From DATJPR01 sp963811705 (GTDB lineage Bacteria; Bacteroidota; Ignavibacteria; UBA10030; UBA6906), in assembly GCA_963811705.1 (NCBI GenBank), contig CAWESL010000005.1, forward strand, positions 177,194 through 241,193: a stretch of DNA of 64,000 bases, written 5' to 3'. The notes beneath the pieces were generated by a model. That model saw nothing but the letters and a program-made list of their open reading frames with translations, made no database searches and was not told where the DNA came from. A program made the position numbers and the translations under genes. Shown piece after piece: positions 34,793-44,426 of the stretch. The first letter of the stretch is position 1; each line of letters starts with the position of its first letter.

Positions 34793-35164
34793 TTACGAAC
34801 CCCGCTTGCCCCCGCGTCGAATGGCACCGGCACCTCTTGGCCCGGGATCGCCACGGTACATTGTCTTTGTCCCGCCATGAACTGAGGCACCACCGCGGTT
34901 CACGGCCGACAGATGAAATTCATCACCGGGTTTCAGATGCTTTACCCGAAGGGGACCTGATCCGAGATCCTTCGTCCGTAGACCCTCGATGGCATTTCGG
35001 GCTTCCGACTTTATGGGCATTTCGACAAAACCATACTTTTGCGAAACGCCGGTTTTCTTGTCTGTTACGACGACTGCCGATCGCACCTCCCCAAATTCGG
35101 CAAACATCGTCCGAAGGGAATCGTCGGTCACGTCCTCTGGGAGACTACCAACAAAAATGTGCAT
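34793..35164 (-). CDS. RRM-type RNA-binding protein
   Basis: A 123-residue protein with one RNA recognition motif. RNP2 is MHIFVGSLP at the N-terminus and RNP1 is KYGFVEM at about 51-57, with the beta-alpha-beta pattern between them (DDSLRTMFAEFGEVRSAVVV). The C-terminal tail is Gly/Arg-rich (RGDPGPRGAGAIRRGGKRGS), as in bacterial cold-inducible RRM proteins that bind and remodel single-stranded RNA. The ATG at 35164 has GGAGGGGAGG directly upstream, so it is preferred over 35188. Confidence 0.9.
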   Translation of the reverse strand: MHIFVGSLPEDVTDDSLRTMFAEFGEVRSAVVVTDKKTGVSQKYGFVEMPIKSEARNAIEGLRTKDLGSGPLRVKHLKPGDEFHLSAVNRGGASVHGGTKTMYRGDPGPRGAGAIRRGGKRGS

Positions 35165-35546
35165 ACCTCCCCTCCATCGGTTGGACATAACTGCAAAAAA
35201 CGACCTCTGGTCAAAATACCCGCTTTCGGGCAGAAATACAACTTTGACGCTTCTGCCAAAGCGAAATGCCTGAGGTCGGGGGCAGGTTATCTATTTCGTG
35301 CGGCCACGACTGTTTGAATTTCAACCGGAGCATTTGCGGCCAAAAGGGTGGATCACTGGAGGCTGGTTGAAACGATTAGATAATAGACTTGAGAGGAATA
35401 AAGGTAAGGATATAAAAATATAGGAGGTTACGGCCATCAAGCACGAGGGATATATCGCAGGCCGTGCATAGCAGAAACCATGCCCTCTTACCGACATTCA
35501 AAAAGCATGGCGCAGCTTTACAGTGCCCTTGGAGGAACCAATGCCT
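35165..35546. other. Intergenic, nothing recognised
   Basis: About 380 bases between the RRM gene start and the gltD stop. It should contain the RRM promoter and a 5' leader (cold-inducible RRM genes often have long ones) but I cannot mark either. A purine-rich ATAGGAGG at about 35419-35426 is not followed by a start codon. Confidence 0.4.
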
Positions 35547-36968
35547 CTAAGGAAGATCGGATGCCCCCATAAGATACTTGTCGGCCCCCTTCGCTGCCTT
35601 CCGCCCTTCTGCGATGGCCCACACGACAAGGGATTGGCCTCGCCGCATATCGCCAGCCGAAAAGACACCGGGAACGGTACTCATGTAGCTCTCGTCGGTC
35701 TTGACGTTTCCTCGCGCGTCAATGGCCACGCCGAGTTTATGCAGCATCCCCTCTTTCGTTGGCCCGGCAAAACCCATCGCCAGGAGGACGAGATCACCAT
35801 GCAAGGAAAATTCGGTTCCTTCAATTGGCTCGAAGCGCGGAGGTGGACCGACACGGGCGGCGCGCAGCGCGGTCACATTTCCATCGGCATCCCCTTCGAA
35901 TGCTATCGTCGCTACTGCCCATTCCCGTACGCCCCCCTCTTCGTGCGAACTCTCGGTCCTCAACTGAAGCGGCCACATCGGCCATGGGGTGATCGGTGAA
36001 CGCTGGGCCGGCGGTTGCGGCATAATCTCAAACTGATGAATCGATTTCGCTCTTTGACGGATGCAAGTGCCCAGACAGTCGGCGCCCGTATCGCCGCCGC
36101 CGATGATCACGACGCGTTTCCCAGTCGCGAGGATCTCCACAAATGGATCGATGCGCTCCCCCGCAACCCTGCGGTTCTGCTGCGGTAGGAAATCCATTGC
36201 GAAATGGATTCCCTTCAATTCGCGACCGGGGACCATCAGATCGCGCGGTGCTTCCGAGCCCCCACACAGGAGGATGGCGTCATAGGTTCTGCGCATCTCT
36301 TCAGCACCGATGTTTACGCCGACATGCGTCCGGGTCGAAAACACGATCCCTTCCGCCTGCAATTGCTCCACTCGCCGATCGATCAGGTGCTTTTCGAGCT
36401 TAAAGTCGGGAATGCCATAGCGCAGGAGCCCTCCCAACCGGTCGTTCTTCTCATAGACCGTAACGTGATGTCCTGCGCGGTTGAGCTGCTGCGCTGCCGC
36501 CAGTCCGGAAGGCCCCGATCCGATGACGGCCACGCGTTTCCCGGTTCTGCTCATCGGCGGCTCGGGAACGATCCACCCCATCTTAAACGCATGATCGACG
36601 ATTTCCCGTTCAATGACTTTGATCGTCACAGGATCGTCATTGATGCCGAGAACGCATGCGGCTTCGCACGGAGCCGGGCAGATGCGTCCGGTAAACTCCG
36701 GGAAATTGTTTGTGGAATGAAGAATGGCGATCGCTTCCTTCCAGCGGTTGCGGTAGACGAGGTCATTCCAATGCGGAATGACATTGTTCACCGGGCAGCC
36801 GCTGTGGCAGAACGGAATGCCGCAATCCATGCAGCGCGCCGTCTGCGTCTGCACCTTTTGCGACGGAAATTCAACGTAGACTTCCTTCCAGTCGCGGGTG
36901 CGCTCATCGATCGAACGCCGTTGCGGCAGCTCCCGCGTGAATTCCATGAACCCTGTCGGCTTACCCAT
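35547..36968 (-). CDS. gltD: Glutamate synthase small (beta) subunit
   Basis: A 473-residue NADPH-dependent electron-input subunit. The N-terminal Fe-S region has CMDCGIPFCHSGCPVNN and CPAPCEAACVLG. The FAD site is VAVIGSGPSGLAAAQQL and the NADPH site VVIIGGGDTGADCLG; the C-terminal FAD motif is VFSAGDMRRGQSLVVWAI. Its first eight bases overlap the end of gltB, so the two are translationally coupled and form the GOGAT heterodimer that passes electrons to gltB for glutamate synthesis from glutamine and 2-oxoglutarate. Confidence 0.96.
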   Translation of the reverse strand: MGKPTGFMEFTRELPQRRSIDERTRDWKEVYVEFPSQKVQTQTARCMDCGIPFCHSGCPVNNVIPHWNDLVYRNRWKEAIAILHSTNNFPEFTGRICPAPCEAACVLGINDDPVTIKVIEREIVDHAFKMGWIVPEPPMSRTGKRVAVIGSGPSGLAAAQQLNRAGHHVTVYEKNDRLGGLLRYGIPDFKLEKHLIDRRVEQLQAEGIVFSTRTHVGVNIGAEEMRRTYDAILLCGGSEAPRDLMVPGRELKGIHFAMDFLPQQNRRVAGERIDPFVEILATGKRVVIIGGGDTGADCLGTCIRQRAKSIHQFEIMPQPPAQRSPITPWPMWPLQLRTESSHEEGGVREWAVATIAFEGDADGNVTALRAARVGPPPRFEPIEGTEFSLHGDLVLLAMGFAGPTKEGMLHKLGVAIDARGNVKTDESYMSTVPGVFSAGDMRRGQSLVVWAIAEGRKAAKGADKYLMGASDLP

Positions 36969-39900
36969 GGACCGCCTCCTTCGCCGTCACCGGCGGCACC
37001 GTCCGAATGGCCGGTGTCCGCTCAATTCCGAGAACCCGCTTGTAGTCATGCGGGAACACTTTGACGAACTTCTCGCGCATGACGTCCCATCGGTCCAAAA
37101 TGCATTTTCCCCTGGTGCTCCCGGTCGCGGTGATATGGTTGCCGATGAGGTCCTGCACGTTCTTCTCGTCGTCGTCGTTCAAGGGATCGAGGTCGACGAT
37201 GCTCCTGTTGCATTTACGCCTTGCGAAATCCCCGGTCTCATCCAGAACGTAGGCGATGCCGCCCGACATGCCTGCAGCGAAATTATTGCCGGTCGGACCG
37301 AGAACGAGCACGGTTCCATTGGTCATGTATTCGCATCCGTGCGCACCCACGGCCTCCACCACGGCGGTGGCGCCCGAATTCCGGACGGCAAAGCGCTCGC
37401 CCGCCATCCCGCAGAAATAGGCTTCGCCGCTCGTTGCGCCGTAGAGCACGACATTCCCGACGATGACGTTTTCATTTGGCGTGAAGCCGGAATTGCGCGG
37501 AGGATAGACAATAATCTTGCCGCCGGAGAGTCCCTTCCCGACATAATCGTTCGCGTCTCCTTCGAGAAGCAGGGTAACGCCCCGGGCGAGAAACGCGCCA
37601 AAACTTTGTCCCGCCGAGCCGGCAAGGCGGATGATGATCGTGTCGTCAGGCAGTCCCTGCGACCCGTAGCGCCGCGCGATCTCGCCGCTCAGCATGGCGC
37701 CGATCGTGCGATGGATGTTGCGTACGGGAAGCGAAAGCTTCACCGGCGTTCCAGCTTCCAGCGCGGGCTTCGTCTTGTCAATCAGTTGATAGTCCATCGA
37801 CTTTTCGAGACCATGGTTCTGCGGAACCATGCAGCGGCGTGCCACGCGGAGTGGCACCGTCGGCTTGTGAAGGATGGCGGACAGATCGATGCCGCGGGCT
37901 TTCCAGTGCTCAATCGCCTCCCGGGGCTGGATCATGTCCACACGACCGATCATCTCATCCATCGTCCGGAACCCCATTGCCGCCATCTGCTCGCGTACTT
38001 CCTCGGCAACGAAAAAGAAGAAGTTGATCACGCGCTCGGGAGTGCCCTGGAACTTCTTCCGCAGGACCGGGTCCTGCGTCGCTATGCCGACGGGGCAGGT
38101 GTTCAGATGGCATTTCCGCATCATCACGCACCCCATGGCGATAAGCGGAGTCGTGGCGAATCCGAATTCCTCTGCACCCAGCAACGCCGCGATAACGACA
38201 TCGCGGCCGGTCTGGATCTTCCCGTCAGTCTGTATCCTGGTTCGACCTCGCAGATCGTTCAGGAGCAGGACCTGTTGCGCCTCCGCGATCCCCAGCTCCC
38301 ACGGGATCCCGGCGTGCTTGATCGATGTCAACGGCGATGCTCCCGTTCCTCCGCTGTCCCCGCTGATGAGGATCCGGTCGGCGTGCGCTTTCGCGACGCC
38401 TGCGGCCACCGTCCCCACCCCCACCTCCGAGACCAGTTTCACCGAGATCTGTGCCTTCGGGTTGACATTCTTCAGATCGAAGATCAGCTGGGCAAGGTCT
38501 TCGATCGAATAGATGTCGTGGTGCGGCGGCGGAGAAATGAGCCCGACGCCAGGAATCGAATGCCGTGTTTTCGCAATGACCGCATCGACCTTGTGGCCCG
38601 GCAGTTGTCCGCCCTCACCCGGCTTCGCCCCCTGCGCGATCTTGATCTGGAGCTCGTCCGCATTGATCAGATAGTGCGCGGTAACGCCGAACCGTGCGGA
38701 CGCCACCTGTTTGATGGCGCTTCGACGCGAATCGCCGTTCGCATCCGGTGTGAACCGGCTCTCTTCCTCCCCGCCTTCACCGGTGTTCGATCGGCCGCCG
38801 ATCCTGTTCATTGCGATCGCGAGTGTTTCGTGCGCCTCTTTGCTGATCGAACCGAACGACATCGCCCCCGTCACAAACCGCTTGACGATCTCTTTGGCGG
38901 GCTCAACCTCCTCGATGGGCACCGGATGATCCCCTTGCCGCAGCTCCATCAATCCCCGGAGCGTGTACAGATCCCTGTTCTGGCGGTTCACGATCTCGGA
39001 ATATTCCTTGTACGTTGCGTAGTCCGCCCGCAGGACGGCATCCTGCAACTTCGCAATAGTCGCCGGGTTGATCTGGTGACGTTCACCGTTGACCCGGAAC
39101 TGATAGGAGCCGCCGAGGTCGAGCTGCGACTCCGCGTCCGAAACACGCTGAAGGGCATGGTGATGCTTCATCTCCGCTTCCCGGAGGAGGACGTCGAGCC
39201 CGACGCCCTCGATGCGCGAGACGGTCCCGGTGAAGTATTTATCGATGATGGTTTTGTTGAGTCCGATCGCCTCGAAGATCTGGGCGCCGCGGTAGCTCTG
39301 CAGCGTCGAAATGCCCATCTTCGAAAAGACTTTCAAGAGACCTTTGCCCACCGCCTTGATATAGTTGTGCAGAGCCTTTTCGAACGAAAGACCTGCGGGG
39401 AACAGGTTCTTTTGCGCGAGGTCCTCAAGCGTTTCGATGGCCAGGTAGGGATTGATGGCGCTTGCACCATAGCCAATCAGGAGCGCGTAATGCATCACTT
39501 CCCGCGCTTCCCCTGTTTCGACCACCAGCGCGACCTGTGTGCGGGTCGTTTCCCGCACAAGATGGTTGTGGACCGCTGTCAGGGCGAGAAGGCTCGGGAT
39601 GGGAGCGTACTCCTCGTCCATCCCCCGATCCGAAAGAATGATAATCGTATACCCCGATTCAATGGCCAGGCTCGCCCTGCGGCACAATCCCGTAAGCGCC
39701 CGCTCCAGTTCCTCCGCGCCCTCGTTCACGCGGAACAGCATGGGGAGCGTCGTCGCAAGGAAATCCCCCTGCGATACTCTTCGAAGCTTCTCCAGATCGC
39801 GGTTGGTGACGATCGGATCCCTCAGCTTCAGGGTGTGGCAGTTCTTCGGGGTCTCTTCGAGGATATTGCGTTCCGTTCCGATGTAGCTTGTCAGCGACAT

Positions 39901-41517
39901 CACCAGATCTTCCCGGATCGGATCAATGGGCGGATTGGTGACCTGCGCGAAGAGCTGCTTGAAATAATTGAACAACGGTTGCGGCCTGTCCGACAGGCAT
40001 GCCAGCGGCGTATCCGCCCCCATGGAGCCAACGGGTTCTTCTCCGTTCTCCGCCATCGGCATCATCAGGATCCGGATGTCCTCTTCCGTGTATCCGAACG
40101 CCCGCTGGCGTTTGAGAATGTCCGCTGGATTAAACGCGTGCTCACGAGGAGGATCCGGGAGCATTTCCATCGTGATTTGATTTTCCTTGAGCCATGCGCC
40201 ATACGGTTGACGGCTGCTCAAGGCCGCCTTGATTTCCTCGTCGGGAACCAGCCGCTGCTCGTCCAGATCGACGAGCAACATTTCCCCCGGCTGAAGGCAG
40301 GCCTTGATCTTCACCCGCTCGGGTTCAATCTCCAGGACGCCGGTTTCCGATGCCATGATCACAAGGTCGTCATGCGTGACGAGGTACCGCGCCGGGCGGA
40401 GGCCGTTGCGGTCGAGGGTTGCGCCGATCACACGTCCATCGGTAAAGGCAACCGCAGCAGGACCATCCCAGGGTTCCATGAGCGACGCGTGATATTCGTA
40501 GAACGCCTTTTTCTCCTCGCTCATGCTCGTGTCTTTGTCCCACGCTTCCGGAATCAACATCGCGAGAGCGTGCGGGAGCGTGCGACCCGCCAGGTGCAGG
40601 AGCTCCACAACATTGTCGAGGGAGGACGAATCGCTTCCTTTCGCTTCGACGATGGGTATGACCTTGCGGATATCGACGCCGAACAGGTCGGACTTCAGGA
40701 CCGACTGACGTGCGTGCATCCAGTTGACGTTTCCGCGCAGGGTATTGATTTCGCCGTTGTGGCAGATGTAGCGGAACGGGTGCGCGAGCTGCCAGTTCGG
40801 CAGCGTGTTCGTCGAGAAGCGCTGGTGAACGAGGCACAGAGCGCTCTTGGTGGCGGGATCCGAGAGGTCCGAGTAAAAACGTTCGATCTGAGGCGCCAGC
40901 AGCAGTCCTTTGTACACAATGGTGTATGAGGACAGAGACGGGATGTAGAAGAACTCCTTCTCTTTGACGTTGGATTTCTCAATCTCGCTCTCGATGCGTT
41001 TCCGGACCACGTACAGTTTTCGTTCGAACTGATCCTGCGTGAGATCGGGTCCGCTACGGACGAAGATCTGCTCGATATAGGGTTGTGTTGCCCGCGCGAT
41101 ACGTCCGATCGCGTCCGCCTCAATCGGGGTGTCACGCCAGCCGATCACCGTGAGGTTCTCCTCCTGAACGACCCGGTCGATAATCCCTTCGCACTGGAGC
41201 CGTGATTGCGGTTCGACCGGGAGAAAAATCATCCCCACGCCATATTGCCCGGGCCCCGGCAGAGAAAAACCGAATTGTTTGCACTCCTTGAGGAAGAACT
41301 CGTGGGGAATCTGAATCGTTACCCCCGCTCCGTCTCCTGTTTCCGGATCGCTTCCGCTCGCCCCTCGGTGGGTGAGGTTGATCAGGATCCTGATCCCCTG
41401 GGTGACAATTTCGTGTGATTTTTCGCCCTTGACGTTGACGATGAATCCCAGACCGCACGCATCGTGTTCGTTTCGAGGATCATACAGTGGAAAATCGTCC
41501 CAGAATGGGTTCTTCAT
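36961..41517 (-). CDS. gltB: Glutamate synthase large (alpha) subunit
   Basis: A 1518-residue GOGAT subunit. An N-terminal glutamine amidotransferase class II domain begins after a 20-residue propeptide; the nucleophile should be Cys21 in EHDACGLGF. The central domain is followed by the FMN-binding synthase domain (GGRSNTGEGGEE, KPGEGGQLPGHKV, SGDSGGTGASPL), the 3Fe-4S cluster motif CVMMRKCHLNTCPVG (about 1135), and the C-terminal GXGXG beta-helix domain. The ATG at 41517 is preferred over 41610 because it gives the usual short propeptide. With glnA it completes the GS-GOGAT ammonia assimilation cycle in this window. Confidence 0.97.
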   Translation of the reverse strand: MKNPFWDDFPLYDPRNEHDACGLGFIVNVKGEKSHEIVTQGIRILINLTHRGASGSDPETGDGAGVTIQIPHEFFLKECKQFGFSLPGPGQYGVGMIFLPVEPQSRLQCEGIIDRVVQEENLTVIGWRDTPIEADAIGRIARATQPYIEQIFVRSGPDLTQDQFERKLYVVRKRIESEIEKSNVKEKEFFYIPSLSSYTIVYKGLLLAPQIERFYSDLSDPATKSALCLVHQRFSTNTLPNWQLAHPFRYICHNGEINTLRGNVNWMHARQSVLKSDLFGVDIRKVIPIVEAKGSDSSSLDNVVELLHLAGRTLPHALAMLIPEAWDKDTSMSEEKKAFYEYHASLMEPWDGPAAVAFTDGRVIGATLDRNGLRPARYLVTHDDLVIMASETGVLEIEPERVKIKACLQPGEMLLVDLDEQRLVPDEEIKAALSSRQPYGAWLKENQITMEMLPDPPREHAFNPADILKRQRAFGYTEEDIRILMMPMAENGEEPVGSMGADTPLACLSDRPQPLFNYFKQLFAQVTNPPIDPIREDLVMSLTSYIGTERNILEETPKNCHTLKLRDPIVTNRDLEKLRRVSQGDFLATTLPMLFRVNEGAEELERALTGLCRRASLAIESGYTIIILSDRGMDEEYAPIPSLLALTAVHNHLVRETTRTQVALVVETGEAREVMHYALLIGYGASAINPYLAIETLEDLAQKNLFPAGLSFEKALHNYIKAVGKGLLKVFSKMGISTLQSYRGAQIFEAIGLNKTIIDKYFTGTVSRIEGVGLDVLLREAEMKHHHALQRVSDAESQLDLGGSYQFRVNGERHQINPATIAKLQDAVLRADYATYKEYSEIVNRQNRDLYTLRGLMELRQGDHPVPIEEVEPAKEIVKRFVTGAMSFGSISKEAHETLAIAMNRIGGRSNTGEGGEEESRFTPDANGDSRRSAIKQVASARFGVTAHYLINADELQIKIAQGAKPGEGGQLPGHKVDAVIAKTRHSIPGVGLISPPPHHDIYSIEDLAQLIFDLKNVNPKAQISVKLVSEVGVGTVAAGVAKAHADRILISGDSGGTGASPLTSIKHAGIPWELGIAEAQQVLLLNDLRGRTRIQTDGKIQTGRDVVIAALLGAEEFGFATTPLIAMGCVMMRKCHLNTCPVGIATQDPVLRKKFQGTPERVINFFFFVAEEVREQMAAMGFRTMDEMIGRVDMIQPREAIEHWKARGIDLSAILHKPTVPLRVARRCMVPQNHGLEKSMDYQLIDKTKPALEAGTPVKLSLPVRNIHRTIGAMLSGEIARRYGSQGLPDDTIIIRLAGSAGQSFGAFLARGVTLLLEGDANDYVGKGLSGGKIIVYPPRNSGFTPNENVIVGNVVLYGATSGEAYFCGMAGERFAVRNSGATAVVEAVGAHGCEYMTNGTVLVLGPTGNNFAAGMSGGIAYVLDETGDFARRKCNRSIVDLDPLNDDDEKNVQDLIGNHITATGSTRGKCILDRWDVMREKFVKVFPHDYKRVLGIERTPAIRTVPPVTAKEAVHG

Positions 41518-41712
41518 GACACTTGCCTCTTGAGAGAATGCCGCGTCCGGATTCGCTTCCCTTTGTATGCAAAAATGCTTGATCGGCTTAAGAAACGAAA
41601 GCCAGACCAAGCTGGAGGTTTACCAAAGTGAGGTCGGAGCGGCCGATACGGCACTAAATTTAATCTACGAGTTCCGCAATGAAACGCAAGCGATCGGCGG
41701 GATCACCTTCCT

Positions 41713-43032
41713 TCAATCGAAAAGTCGCAGTTTCTTGTCAACGGTTCCCCTTCGCGATTTCCCCATGATCCAGACGAATGCCAGACCCGCCAATCCTGTC
41801 ACGACCGCAACGAGCGCCAGAAAACCGACAAACGGCAAAATCGCGACTGACATCACGAGCGAAATCCACGCAAAGATCTTATGTCCGGCCTTCCCTTCCA
41901 GCAGTTTGATTCCGCTGGCAGACCCGATGATGTAGACCAGGATGGCCGCTCCGCTCGGGATCAAGAGTGCGTCCTGCAGATTCATCCCCGTCACATAGTA
42001 GAGTCCCAACATGACCATCGCCATGCTGAAAAGCATGATCAGGCTCCGGTCGGGAACGCCGCTCCTCGCATGGAGATGCGCCAGGGAACGGGGAAAGCCG
42101 CCGTCTTTGGCAACCGCATAGATCACCCGGGACATCCCTGCGGTGTAAGCATTGGCGGCACCGAATATAATAAACAGCGCGAGGATCGCGGTCGCCAACG
42201 CCCCATAGCGCCCGAAAACGTTTGCAAAGATCGCCGCGAACGGCGCAACGCTTCCACCCGCCGTGTATGCCCCGGTTCCCACAGTGACAGTCGCCACGGC
42301 GACGTACAACAGTCCGATCAGGAGCACGCTCAGTTGGATGCTCCTTCGAAAATCGCGTTTAGGATTCTCGAACTCTTCTGCGATATTCGAGACGTTCTCG
42401 TACCCGAGGAATGACCAGAAGATGAGCGCTGCCGCGGTGCCGACCGGAAGAAGCCCGTGCGGCAGGAACGGGACAAACCTCTCCCGCTGGATCAATCCCA
42501 CGGAAAATGCCACCGCTGCCACAAGCAAGATGAGAATGGCGACGACGACAGCAAGCTGCACACGGTTGCTGAACGTAATCCCGCGATAGTTGATGACGAA
42601 CGCCAGAAGGATCACCCCGGCGGCGATCACGTAGCTTTCACCCCTCGCCATCGGCACAGCGTACGAGATATAGGAAGCGGCGATAAGGGTCACCGCGGGC
42701 GCCCCGGAAACAAACCAGAGGGCAAAGAGCCAGCCAACGACTGTGGCAATCCCCGGGCCGAAACTTTCCCTTGCGAAGGCGTAGACACCGCCCGACTCGG
42801 GACGTCTGGCAGAAAGGGAGGCGAACGTCGAGGCAAAGGGGTAGCTCGCAAGACTCAGAACGACCCATGCGATGAGCGAGGCCGGTCCGGCGATCTGCGC
42901 GGCGAGTCCGGGCAACACAAGCACTCCCGACCCGAGGACGGAGCTGATGTAGAGCGCAACCGCATGCCGCAACCGAATCGTTTTCCTGAATTGTGGCTCG
43001 CGTTCGTCGAGTGTTACCGTGACATCCTGCAT
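41713..43032 (-). CDS. APC family amino acid permease
   Basis: A 439-residue inner-membrane secondary transporter with about 12 hydrophobic helices. The first has the APC signature SSVLGSGVLVLPGLAAQIAGP, and helix 3 has SGGVYAFARESFGPGIATVVGW. The position beside gltBD suggests amino-acid uptake tied to nitrogen metabolism; the substrate is not visible. Downstream of it, 195 bases separate its stop from the gltB start. Confidence 0.9.
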   Translation of the reverse strand: MQDVTVTLDEREPQFRKTIRLRHAVALYISSVLGSGVLVLPGLAAQIAGPASLIAWVVLSLASYPFASTFASLSARRPESGGVYAFARESFGPGIATVVGWLFALWFVSGAPAVTLIAASYISYAVPMARGESYVIAAGVILLAFVINYRGITFSNRVQLAVVVAILILLVAAVAFSVGLIQRERFVPFLPHGLLPVGTAAALIFWSFLGYENVSNIAEEFENPKRDFRRSIQLSVLLIGLLYVAVATVTVGTGAYTAGGSVAPFAAIFANVFGRYGALATAILALFIIFGAANAYTAGMSRVIYAVAKDGGFPRSLAHLHARSGVPDRSLIMLFSMAMVMLGLYYVTGMNLQDALLIPSGAAILVYIIGSASGIKLLEGKAGHKIFAWISLVMSVAILPFVGFLALVAVVTGLAGLAFVWIMGKSRRGTVDKKLRLFD

Positions 43033-43220
43033 TCGTCACCAGGTGTTGGGGTACGGGGGTTCATTTTTCCAACATCCGCTGGAGGAGCCGCCGTTCCCTG
43101 TTTTTGTCAAGAACGCTCAATTGCGTTCGATACCCCCCATGCCTTCACGCAAATGGGCCCCGGGTTGAACGCGTACCCTCTTCTTGTGAAAAAGTCTTCC
43201 TTCTTTTACTATATTGGAAA

Positions 43221-44426
43221 ATGGAAAACAGTGCGAAAATAGCGACCACGATGACCCTGGAAAATCGGTACGAAAAGCTGATCAAGTACCTCACGGACTA
43301 CATCTACACGGTGACGATCCGCGACGGCGTTGCGGCAGAAACCTATCATGGACCCGGCTGCCTTGCGGTAACCGGCTATACGTCGGACGACTACAAAGCC
43401 GATCCTGACCTCTGGTCAAAAATGGTCCCACGGGTAGACCGGGACAATGTCCTTGCGCAAGCCACCGTCGCCCTGTCCGGTCAAGATGTCCCTCCTCTCG
43501 AGCACCGGATTATTCACCGGGACGGAACGACGCGCTGGATCCGCAATACGATTGTGGTGACCAAGAACGACTCCGGAACCCCCGTCGCCTATGACGGTCT
43601 GATCAATGACATCACGGAACGCAAACGGCGGGAACTTGATGAAGCGGTCCGAAGCCAGCAACTGATTCAGGCGGACAAGATGGCCTCCCTGGGGATCCTT
43701 GTATCCGGTATCGCCCATGAAATCAATAATCCGAACAACTTCATCCAACTCAACGGACGCCTGTTTTCGAGGATCTGGACTGACATCGTGCCCATCCTGG
43801 ACGAGTACCTGCACGCGAACGGCGATTTCAGCATCGCAGGAATGTCGTATGATTCATCCCGTGAGAAGCTCGCCCACTCCCTTGAAGGGATTCTGAAGGG
43901 TTCGGACCGGATCCAGAATATCACCCGGAGCCTCACCGATTACGCCAAACATGACGGCGCCACGCGCAACGAATCCGTCGACATCAATCACGTTGTTGGC
44001 TTGGCCATTGAAATTGCCGGCAACCTGATCAGGGAGTCCACAGAGGACTTTCGTGTCGATTACGGGAGCGACGTTCCGGCGATCAAAGGGAATGCCCAAC
44101 AACTGGAACAGGTGATCATCAATCTGATCACTAACGCGTGCCAGTCGCTGCGAACAACGGCGGACGAAATCCGGGTCACGACATCGTTCCACAAAGAACG
44201 GAATGAGGTGCGGGTGGCCATCGTTGATCGTGGAGGCGGCATCAGAGAGACGGACCTGAAGCACATCATGGATCCGTTTTTCACCACCCGGCGCGACAAG
44301 GGGGGCACGGGCCTGGGTCTCTCCGTGTCGCTCAATATCGTAAAAAGCCACGGTGGACGCATCGTTTTGACCAGCGAACCCGGGAAAGGGACAATCGCGA
44401 AAGTGTATCTCCCGGTGATGCAATGA
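43221..44426 (+). CDS. PAS-domain sensor histidine kinase
   Basis: A soluble kinase of about 400 residues. A PAS/PAC sensor spans about 20-135 (YTVTIRDGVAAETYHGPGCLAVTG; PAC end RWIRNTIVVTKNDSGTPVAYDGLINDITERK). The phosphorylated His is in GIAHEINNPNNF (about 165). The ATPase domain has the N-box QLEQVIINLITNACQSL, the G1 box DRGGGI and the G2 box GGTGLGLS. There are no membrane segments, so it senses a cytoplasmic signal. The ATG at 43221 was chosen; an alternative is at 43251. It overlaps the response regulator gene by four bases. Confidence 0.92.
   Translation: MENSAKIATTMTLENRYEKLIKYLTDYIYTVTIRDGVAAETYHGPGCLAVTGYTSDDYKADPDLWSKMVPRVDRDNVLAQATVALSGQDVPPLEHRIIHRDGTTRWIRNTIVVTKNDSGTPVAYDGLINDITERKRRELDEAVRSQQLIQADKMASLGILVSGIAHEINNPNNFIQLNGRLFSRIWTDIVPILDEYLHANGDFSIAGMSYDSSREKLAHSLEGILKGSDRIQNITRSLTDYAKHDGATRNESVDINHVVGLAIEIAGNLIRESTEDFRVDYGSDVPAIKGNAQQLEQVIINLITNACQSLRTTADEIRVTTSFHKERNEVRVAIVDRGGGIRETDLKHIMDPFFTTRRDKGGTGLGLSVSLNIVKSHGGRIVLTSEPGKGTIAKVYLPVMQ

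Noticed and set aside
34535..34885. Overlapping plus-strand frames of about 90-115 residues
   Set aside because: They run opposite the RRM gene and its flank, have no motif, and differ in composition from the neighbouring genes.
36898..40929. A 1343-residue plus-strand frame opposite gltB
   Set aside because: It lies entirely within gltB/gltD on the opposite strand, has no family motif, and is rich in His/Arg/Asp as expected from reading GC-rich codons in reverse. gltB explains the region completely.
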